Origin: Cylindrospermopsis curvispora GIHE-G1
GTDB lineage: Bacteria; Cyanobacteriota; Cyanobacteriia; Cyanobacteriales; Nostocaceae
Reading direction: 5' to 3'
Assembly: GCF_014489415.1 (NCBI RefSeq)
Contig: NZ_CP060822.1
Location: 1,684,311 to 1,748,310, forward strand
Length of the DNA stretch: 64,000 bases
The position numbers and the translations under genes are program-made. The notes under the pieces were generated by a model. That model searched no databases. It was not told where the DNA came from and saw nothing but the letters and a program-made list of their open reading frames with translations. The number at the start of each line of letters is the position of its first letter. Position 1 is the first letter of the stretch. This document shows positions 24,858 through 32,600 of the stretch, in pieces.

Positions 24858-27800
24858 TTGATGACTCGTCTTACTTATATCGAATTTGACCTAGAGCAGA
24901 TTCTTAATGGTGAGAACTTTGCCGAATTTAGTTTATTTTATCGGCTTTTCCACCGTTCCCGTTTACCGGAAACTGCGGATGATGCGGATAAATGCTGGTT
25001 AGAATATTACCATCAAGAGAGTTTACAGCAAGGGGGAAGGGTACGCGACAGACTGCGGGATGGGGTAGAAAAAGCCTTGGTGCATCTAGGTAATGGTTTT
25101 TTACAACATCGTGATAGTGAAAATCTCCGCCAAAAACTATCTAATAATTACGAATTACGTTCGCGTAGGGTTTCCGAAGGAAATATTACGAATTATGAAT
25201 TAATTTATTATCGTCAATTATTAAGATTAATTTATCGTCTCTTATTCTTAATGGTGGCAGAATCCCGTAATTTATTATTGGTAGGAGAAGACGCAGAAAA
25301 AGCGAGAATCTATCTTAAATATTACAGCATTGAAAGATTAAGAGAATTAGCGGAACATCCCCGCTATCGTCGGGAAGGTTTTCAAGATATTTGGCAAGGT
25401 TTACGAGTCACTTTTAAATTATTTGATGAAGATTGGCGCGGTAGAATTTTAGGTTTATCGCCTTTAAATGGTGGTTTGTTTGGTTCACAAACATTGACAG
25501 ATTTAGATGATTGTGGTATTGATAATTATGATTTATTAACTGCCATTCGTTGTTTATCTTTGTATGAAGATAAGGGACAATTACGACGGGTAAATTATGC
25601 TGCTTTAGATGTGGAAGAGTTGGGTAGTGTGTATGAAAGTTTATTAGATTTTCACCCACAAGTTAATAACAGCCAAGGAATTTATGAATTTAACTTAATT
25701 TTTGGAACTGATAGAAAAACCACAGGTTCTTATTACACACCTCCCCAACTTGTCCAACAGTTAATAAAAACCGCATTAGAACCAGTAATAGAAGAAAAAT
25801 TACGGGAGTCGAATAATAGGGAGTTGGGAGTCGGGAGTCGAGAGTCGGGTAATAATACGGAGTCTGAAATTACGAATTACGTTAGCGAAGCTCTCCCGAA
25901 GGGAGCATTACGAATTACGAATTACGAATTACGAATTACGTTAGCGAAGCTCTCCCGAAGGGAGCATTACGAATTATCTCTATTAAGTATTAAAGTCATA
26001 GATCCCGCTTGTGGTTCTGGACATTTTTTATTAGCAGCAGCACGACGCATAGGTAAGGAATTAGCGAAAATTAGAACTGGGGAAGCAGAACCAGCACCAG
26101 AATATTTAAGAATTGCCATTAGAGATGTAATTCAAAATTGTATTTATGGCGTAGATTTAAACCCTTTGGCGGTAGATTTGTGTAAGGTGGCTTTATGGAT
26201 AGAAGGGTTTTCTACTGATAAACCATTGAATTTTTTAGACCATAGAATTAAATGCGGTAATTCTTTGGTGGGGGTATTAGATTTAGATTGTTTAAATGAT
26301 GGCATTCCAGATAATGCTTTTACACCTGTCACAGGAGATGATAAGAAATTATCTACAAATTTGAAAAAGCGGAATAAAAAAGAAAAAGACAGTCAAGGAC
26401 AATTATCTATTTTTGAAACTTCTGCTGATCATAATTACATCTTTGCTAAATTATGGCAAGAATTAGCGAACTTTTCTGAAAATACACCTGAGGAAGTTAA
26501 AGAAAAAGAGAAAAAATATCAGGATAATCTTTTAGATGATCATTGGTGGTTGAAAAAAGCAGCTTGTAATTTATGGACTGCGGCTTTTTTCATGTATCTA
26601 ACTGAACATAATTTACAACTTTTACCAACTACAGCAACCCTAGACAGATTAAAACGCGAAACTGTCCAAAAAATCCTCAATTCTCAATCTAATTACGAAT
26701 TACGAATTACGAATTATGAATTACAAGGGTTAATTGATGCTGCGAATAATTTAGCTAGTAAATATAATTTCTTTCACTGGCCTTTAGAGTTTCCAGAAGT
26801 GTTTGAAGATGGCGGTTTTAGTTGTGTTTTGGGTAATCCTCCTTGGGAGAGAATTAAGTTACAAGAAAAGGAGTTTTTCGCCTCTCGCAGTTTAGAAATT
26901 GCTAATGCACAAAATAAAGCAGCACGGGAAAAGTTGATTAAGGAATTACCTAAGAAAAATCCAGCATTGGCGCAAGCTTTTGAGGATGCTAAACATGATG
27001 CGGAAGCACAAAGTAGGTTTATTCGAGAGTCGGGGAGATTTCCGTTAACTGCTGTGGGTGATATTAATACTTATGCTGTGTTTGCAGAAACTATGAGAAG
27101 GTTAATTAATAGTAATGGTAGGGTTGGGGTAATTGTTCCCACTGGTATTGCTACTGATGATACTTGTAAACGGTTTTTTGGTGATTTAATTCAAAAGCAG
27201 AATTTAGCAAGTTTGTATGATTTTGAAAATAGAGAAAAATTATTTACTGCTGTAGATAGCAGAATGAAATTTTCTTTACTTGCTATGACTAGTCAAGCAA
27301 TAAAACGGGGTAATTTTGCTTTTTTCTTAACTCAACCTAAACAATTAGAAAATCAAACGCGGTTGTTTCAACTTGCACCGCAAGATATAGCATTAATTAA
27401 TCCTAATACTCTCACTTGTCCAGTTTTTAGAACTAGCAAAGATGCGGAATTAACTAAAAAGATATATCAAAATGTGCCAGTTTTGGAAAATGAGAAAACG
27501 GGAATTAACCCTTGGAATTTTTCGTTTATGAGTATGTTTCATATGGCTAATGATAGCGGGTTATTTCACACCCAAGATCCCGGACTTATTGAAGAAGTCC
27601 CGGATCTGAAAGTCCCATTATATGAAGCGAAAATGTTTCATCAATTTGATCACCGTTGGGCGAATTATACAGATAATGGTGATACTCGTGATTTAACAGA
27701 TGATGAAAAAAGCGATTTATCTTTTACTATTAAACCTCGTTATTGGGTAGATAAAAAGGAAGTTGAAAATAAGTTAAGTGGGAGATGGGATAAAAATTGG

Positions 27801-28388
27801 TTGTTAGGTTTTAGAGATATTTGTCGTTCAACTGATGAACGTACTGCAATTTTTAGCTTATTACCTAAAGTTGCTGTAAATAATAAAGCACCATTGGTTT
27901 TGTTAAAACAAAATAAACCTCAATTTTATTGTTTATTTCTAGCTAATGTTAATAGTTTAGTTTTTGATTTTGTCACTCGTCAAAAATTGGGAGGAACTAG
28001 CTTTAGTTTTTTCATAGTCAAACAACTTCCAGTTATTCCCCCAGAAAGATACACAGAAAAAGACATAGAATATATTGCCCCCCGCGTATTAGAATTAGTG
28101 TACACATCCTGGGATATGCAACCCTTCGCATTAGACATGGGATATGAGGGTGAACCCTTCGTTTGGAATCCTAACAGACGTGCATTAATCAGAGCAGAAT
28201 TAGACGCATATTACGCTAAACTTTATGGTTTAACCCGTGATGAACTGAGATATATATTAGATCCTGCGGATGTATATGGTGTAGATTTTCCTAGTGAAAC
28301 ATTTAGAGTTTTAAAGAACAATGAAATCAAACAATATGGAGAATATAGAACCCAAAGATTAGTATTAGAAGCGTGGGGTAATTCGTAA
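24858..28388 (+). CDS. drmMI: DrmMI-like adenine-specific DNA methylase, main segment
   Basis: 1176 codons run from ATG 24858, and homology begins upstream at 24690 in the same frame. It resembles Eco57I/DrmMI-type N6-adenine methylases. The S-adenosylmethionine motif is VIDPACGSGHFLL (near 26000), followed by NCIYGVDLNPLAVDLCKVALW. The catalytic NPPW is in VLGNPPWERIK (near 26840), and there is a C-terminal recognition region. In class 1 DISARM the methylase marks host DNA. Three repeat insertions are carried in frame: about residues 97-115 (NYELRSRRVSEGN), 315-374 (two palindrome composites and GGGAGTC repeats) and 612-623. The first and second fall in variable linkers and the third just before the target region. 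The stop codon TAA is supplied by the array at 28379-28432. Whether the split gene is still functional is uncertain. Confidence 0.75.
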   Translation: MMTRLTYIEFDLEQILNGENFAEFSLFYRLFHRSRLPETADDADKCWLEYYHQESLQQGGRVRDRLRDGVEKALVHLGNGFLQHRDSENLRQKLSNNYELRSRRVSEGNITNYELIYYRQLLRLIYRLLFLMVAESRNLLLVGEDAEKARIYLKYYSIERLRELAEHPRYRREGFQDIWQGLRVTFKLFDEDWRGRILGLSPLNGGLFGSQTLTDLDDCGIDNYDLLTAIRCLSLYEDKGQLRRVNYAALDVEELGSVYESLLDFHPQVNNSQGIYEFNLIFGTDRKTTGSYYTPPQLVQQLIKTALEPVIEEKLRESNNRELGVGSRESGNNTESEITNYVSEALPKGALRITNYELRITLAKLSRREHYELSLLSIKVIDPACGSGHFLLAAARRIGKELAKIRTGEAEPAPEYLRIAIRDVIQNCIYGVDLNPLAVDLCKVALWIEGFSTDKPLNFLDHRIKCGNSLVGVLDLDCLNDGIPDNAFTPVTGDDKKLSTNLKKRNKKEKDSQGQLSIFETSADHNYIFAKLWQELANFSENTPEEVKEKEKKYQDNLLDDHWWLKKAACNLWTAAFFMYLTEHNLQLLPTTATLDRLKRETVQKILNSQSNYELRITNYELQGLIDAANNLASKYNFFHWPLEFPEVFEDGGFSCVLGNPPWERIKLQEKEFFASRSLEIANAQNKAAREKLIKELPKKNPALAQAFEDAKHDAEAQSRFIRESGRFPLTAVGDINTYAVFAETMRRLINSNGRVGVIVPTGIATDDTCKRFFGDLIQKQNLASLYDFENREKLFTAVDSRMKFSLLAMTSQAIKRGNFAFFLTQPKQLENQTRLFQLAPQDIALINPNTLTCPVFRTSKDAELTKKIYQNVPVLENEKTGINPWNFSFMSMFHMANDSGLFHTQDPGLIEEVPDLKVPLYEAKMFHQFDHRWANYTDNGDTRDLTDDEKSDLSFTIKPRYWVDKKEVENKLSGRWDKNWLLGFRDICRSTDERTAIFSLLPKVAVNNKAPLVLLKQNKPQFYCLFLANVNSLVFDFVTRQKLGGTSFSFFIVKQLPVIPPERYTEKDIEYIAPRVLELVYTSWDMQPFALDMGYEGEPFVWNPNRRALIRAELDAYYAKLYGLTRDELRYILDPADVYGVDFPSETFRVLKNNEIKQYGEYRTQRLVLEAWGNS
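25144..25203 (+). repeat. Degenerate repeat/palindrome insertion in the methylase gene
   Basis: An ATTACGA unit, a palindrome variant (CGTAGGGTTTCCGAAGGAAA) and further ATTACGA units, all kept in frame with the methylase. Confidence 0.7.
25804..25977 (+). repeat. Large composite repeat insertion in the methylase gene
   Basis: A GGGAGTC/GGGAGTT cluster (25804-25850) is followed by two copies of ATTACGA units around the palindrome GCTCTCCCGAAGGGAGC. The whole block is translated without a stop as about 58 residues just ahead of methylase motif I. Confidence 0.85.
26690..26722 (+). repeat. In-frame ATTACGA array in the methylase gene
   Basis: About four heptamers encoding NYELRITNYEL, located about 110 bp upstream of the catalytic NPPW codons. 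Confidence 0.85.
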
Positions 28389-28432
28389 TTCGTAATTCGT
28401 AATTCGTAATTCGTAATTCGTAATTCGTAATT
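28379..28432 (-). repeat. TAATTCG 7-bp array at the methylase 3' end
   Basis: About seven units in the orientation that carries TAA in all three plus frames. The methylase stop codon lies within it. It borders the MITE on its right. Confidence 0.9.
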
Positions 28433-28435
28433 ATT

Positions 28436-28670
28436 TTGTCTGAATCAGGATATCCAGGATTAGAGGATGTACAGGATGTAAGTGTTTTATTGTCTATGAA
28501 AAATAGAGATTTGGGGATGATATTTAATAAATGAGATGTAAAGTTTTATATTATCTGCTTTTATGAGTTGACCATAATGATAATTGTATTTTATAATCTT
28601 AGATATTCACCAATAAATTATCAATAACATCCTGAAAATCCTCAAATCCTGGACATCCTGATTCAGACAA
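28436..28670. mobile_element. MITE-like element with ~45-bp terminal inverted repeats
   Basis: The left end begins TTGTCTGAATCAGGATATCC (28436 onward) and the right end is its inverse (28638-28670, reading TTGTCTGAATCAGGATGTCC on the minus strand). The first 33 bp have two mismatches, and similarity extends to about 45 bp. The 235-bp element has no transposase frame. A similar end-like stretch follows drmD at 23629-23660. Confidence 0.75.
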
Positions 28671-28703
28671 TTTTTAAGTTTAGTAAAACTAGGAGAAACA
28701 AAA

Positions 28704-28928
28704 ATGACATTTAAAGAAGAACTCGTTGCAGAAATTGAAACCATGACAGAAGCAGAAATAGCAGAATTGCTAAAGATGGTAAAAAACATGAAAATGAAAA
28801 AAGCAAAACCTCCTCAACGTCTAGGTTCAGGTAAATCAATTTTACGCCATGTTGGTAAATGGCAAGGTGATGATCTTCAAGATTGTTTACAAGCAGTTTA
28901 TGATTCCCGTGGAATAGCAGAAGATTAA
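28704..28928 (+). CDS. Small antitoxin-like protein without adjacent toxin
   Basis: This 74-residue protein starts MTFKEELVAEIETMTEAEIA, a helix typical of small DUF2281/Phd-like cyanobacterial antitoxin candidates. It ends with HVGKWQGDDLQDCLQAVYDS, a C-terminal segment (GxWxGDDLExCLxxVYxxR) I recognise as recurrent in such proteins. It usually sits next to a PIN-domain toxin, but the next gene here is a nucleotidyltransferase. It may therefore be an orphan antitoxin or belong loosely to the following MntA/HepT pair. The start is preceded by AGGAG at 28691-28695. It lies between the MITE and the MntA/HepT pair. Confidence 0.6.
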   Translation: MTFKEELVAEIETMTEAEIAELLKMVKNMKMKKAKPPQRLGSGKSILRHVGKWQGDDLQDCLQAVYDSRGIAED

Positions 28929-28964
28929 TAAATTTAGGAGAAACTTATAACAAAATTAAAAACT

Positions 28965-29255
28965 ATGAACAGAGAATATTTAATTAACTTTCTCAAACAG
29001 AACTTAACCACCATAAAAAGTTATGGTGTAACTTCCTTAGCTTTATTTGGTTCTTATGCAAGAGATGAAGCAAAAACTACTAGCGACATTGATTTATTAG
29101 TAGAATTTCAAGGTAAAGTTACCTTTGATGAATATATGGACTTAAAATTTTTCTTAGAAGATAACTTATCTTTATCCGTTGATTTAGTCACGAAAAAAAT
29201 GTTGAAACCTCAAATTATTGATGCTGTAGAAAAGGATGCTATTTATGTCGCGTAG
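28965..29255 (+). CDS. mntA: MNT-domain nucleotidyltransferase antitoxin (MntA-like)
   Basis: This 96-residue minimal nucleotidyltransferase has the catalytic signature LFGSYARDEAKTTSDIDLLV, that is GSxxR followed by SDxDL with the two metal-binding aspartates. In characterised MntA/HepT systems the antitoxin blocks the HEPN toxin by adding AMP to its active-site tyrosine. The stop codon overlaps the start of the HEPN gene, a normal arrangement for the pair. All key residues are present. The pair is nested between the methylase and the large helicase. Confidence 0.9.
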   Translation: MNREYLINFLKQNLTTIKSYGVTSLALFGSYARDEAKTTSDIDLLVEFQGKVTFDEYMDLKFFLEDNLSLSVDLVTKKMLKPQIIDAVEKDAIYVA

Positions 29256-29586
29256 CTTAAAACTTTATTGTGATGATATTTTAATTAGTTGTGATAAAAT
29301 TCTCCGTTATACTCAAGGATTAGATGAACGGAGTTTTTTTGCTGATGAATTAAGATTTGATGCGGTAATTAGAAATTTACAGGTTATTGGAGAATCAGTT
29401 AAACAAATTCCCCCAGAAATAAGAAATAAATATCCAGATATTGAATGGCGCAAAATTGCCGGATTACGAGATATTTTAGTTCATGCGTACTTCTCTTTAG
29501 AAGATGAGATTATTTGGGATATCATTCACACTAAAATTAGTCCTGTAAAATCAGCGATTTTAATTATTATTGCTCAAGAATTTTAA
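29245..29586 (+). CDS. hepT: HEPN-domain ribonuclease toxin (HepT-like, DUF86)
   Basis: This 113-residue helical protein has the active-site motif RDILVHAYF (RxxxxHxY) of HepT toxins, which cut RNA as dimers. Other family landmarks are RNLQVIGESVKQIPPEIR and IEWRKIAGLRD. ATG 29245 is chosen because it overlaps the MntA stop (29253-29255). A start at 29236 would extend further into MntA. The Tyr of the motif is the residue AMPylated by MntA in studied systems. It lies 24 bp upstream of the large helicase gene, in the same orientation. Confidence 0.9.
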   Translation: MSRSLKLYCDDILISCDKILRYTQGLDERSFFADELRFDAVIRNLQVIGESVKQIPPEIRNKYPDIEWRKIAGLRDILVHAYFSLEDEIIWDIIHTKISPVKSAILIIIAQEF

Positions 29587-29610
29587 GTTATTAATTAAAA
29601 ATTATACATT

Positions 29611-32600
29611 ATGAAAATACCAGTCAAACTACAAGAACTCATCCAACAACCAGAAGCAGCAATATTATCAATTAGTACCCTCATGGGACAAAAATTAGCA
29701 TTAGTTGACTGTACAAATATTGCTGAACTCACCCCAGAACAACTTGATTTAATTTTCACCCATATTCCCCAAGAGTGGGATGATAAAGACATCACAGAAA
29801 TCTTTAACTCTGACACCTGTACACAAACCTTTACTAATCAATTATTAGCATATATAGATCAACGTTTAGGACGCACACCCCAACCTTCCACAATTACGAA
29901 TTATGAATTACGAATTACGAATTATCTCGATATATTCAATTTCCGTAATCAAATTATAGGCGATTATCGTCGATATATAGAAAGTTTCTTAAAAATTCGT
30001 GATCCTAGAGTACAACAATTTGTCAATCAAGAACTAGAAAAAGGACAACTCTGGACAAATCCCTTAGTACAATTAAATCCTAAATATCGTCCTGGTGCAA
30101 CAGTTAATGAATTAGTTAAAAACGGTATTCTCCATCCTGACTGTACACAATACTTCTCTAAAAATGGTCATCCTTTTAATTTCCATTATCACCAAAAACA
30201 AGCTTTTGAAACTGCTAAAAAACAAGAACCTTATGTATTAACAACAGGTACAGGTTCAGGCAAAAGCATGACTTATGTTGTCCCCATTTTTGATGACTTA
30301 CTGCGTCATCCAGAAATTCAAGGAGTTAGGGCAATTTTAGTATATCCCATGAACGCCCTGATTAACTCCCAGGAAGAAGAATTAAATAAATTTCTTAACA
30401 ACGTTCCTAATAGTCATATTCGGGTTGCTAAATATACTGGACAAGAAAATTTAAGCACAAAAATAGAAATTCAAAATAACCCACCTCACATACTATTAAC
30501 TAACTACGTGATGCTGGAATTAATGCTTTCCCGCACCCAGGAAGAAAAACTCGTTGCTTCTCCAGAATTAAAATTTCTCGTATTAGATGAACTGCATACC
30601 TATAGAGGTAGACAAGGTGCAGATGTGGCAATATTAATTAGAAAATTACGTCAACGCTGTGGAAAAATTGCAGCATGGGGAAATAATTACCAATTATTAT
30701 GTATTGGAACAAGCGCTACCATGTCCACAGAAGGAACACGCGCACAACGTCGTCAAGTAGTTGCAGATGTGGCAAGTAAATTATTTGGTGTTAAAATTAA
30801 ACCTGATAACGTCATTGACGAAACTTTAGAACGTTCCATTAAAAGTCCTCAACCTACCATTACAGAACTGGGAGAAAGTATAGATCAAGGTTTACCACCA
30901 GAACCAGAACAAACATTAGAAAACTTCCAAAACCATCCTCTAAGTCATTGGATAGAAATGACCTTTGGTTTAGAAGATAAACAAGGTCATCTTGTCAGGA
31001 GAACACCTATAAGTTTAGAAAATGCTGCAGAAAAATTAGCTGATGAAACTCAACTTTCTCACCACACTTGTTTAGACTTCCTTAAACAGATGTTTTTATG
31101 GGGAAGTAAAGTTAAAGGTTTAGCATTTCGACTTCATCAATTTATCTCCCAAGGTGGTAGCGTTTACTCTACTATTGAAACTCCCGAAAAACGCTTCCTC
31201 ACCCTGGAAGGACAATATACCACCACAGAAGAACGTTTACTTTATCCCCTCGTCTTTTGTCGGGAATGCGGACATGATTATTATGTTATTCATTACAATG
31301 AGGATAAACAAGTAGTCCTTCCCCAACTCCCCACATCATTGGATATGAATCCTGAATATGCTGATACAAAAGCTGGTTATCTTACCTTAGATGAACCAGG
31401 ACTTTGGGATCCTTATAAAGACGAAGAAAGACTTCCTGACTCCTGGTTTACCGAAACCAAAAAGAACGGACGAGTTCCTGGAAAAGATTATGCTAAATTC
31501 ATTCCCCAAAAATTACAAATTCTCCCCAACGGAAAAGTTACAACTTCCCTATTACAAGGAACAACTTGTTGGTTTGTTCCTAGACCATTTCGCGTGTGTT
31601 TAAATTGTGGTGTAGTTCATGATGGAAATAAAAACGAATTTACTAAACTTTCGCGCTTGAGTAGTGAAGGTAGAAGTACCGCTACCACCCTCCTCTGTTT
31701 ATCCACTGTAAGCCGTCTCAAACAAGTTTTCACAGGTGAAAAAGCACAAGCTGCCAAAATTCTCAGTTTTACCGATAATCGCCAGGATGCCTCATTACAA
31801 GCCGGGCATTTTAATGATTTTGTGCAAACCAGTTTTTTACGTGCTGCTTTGTTAGGTGCATTGCAAAGTAAAGGAAAACTTACTCATAGTGAATTAGTGG
31901 GTGAAGTTATTAAACAAATGGGAATATCTCAAAAAGATTATGCTAAAGAAAAGGCAGAATTTGGGAAAGGTAAAACACGCAATGAAAAGGCTTTTCAAGA
32001 CTTAATTGAATATCGTCTTTATGAAGACTTACGCAGAGGATGGCGTATTGTTCAACCTAATTTAGAACAGTGTGGACTTTTGGTAATTGAATATGATGGA
32101 TTAGAGGAAATTTGTACAAATAAAGATATTTGGAATAAACACCGTCATCCAGTTTTATTACAAGCAACTCCTCAAGAGAGATTGACTGCTGCTTTAGCTT
32201 TATTAAATCATCTCCGTCGAGAATTAGCAATAGACGCTAGATTACTTCAATCTGATAATAAGGATTCTTTACTTAGAGATGTTTTTCAAACAATTAAAGA
32301 ACCTTGGGTATTTGATGAAAATGAGAAATGGCATTTTGCCAAATTTGCCACTATTGATGGTAATTATAAAGCAAAATCTCAACACAAAGCTCCGGTAAAA
32401 TTAACAACTAAAAGTAAAATTGGAAGGTTTTTACGTTCTCCTAAAGCTTGGTCACTACGCAGTGAATTGTTAACAGAAACAGAGTACAATACTTTAATTA
32501 GTACCTTCATTACTGCATTAGCTGATGCTGGTTTTTTAATTACTAAAAATGGTATTCAATTACAAATTAGTTCCTTGGTATGGAAATTTACAATATTAAC

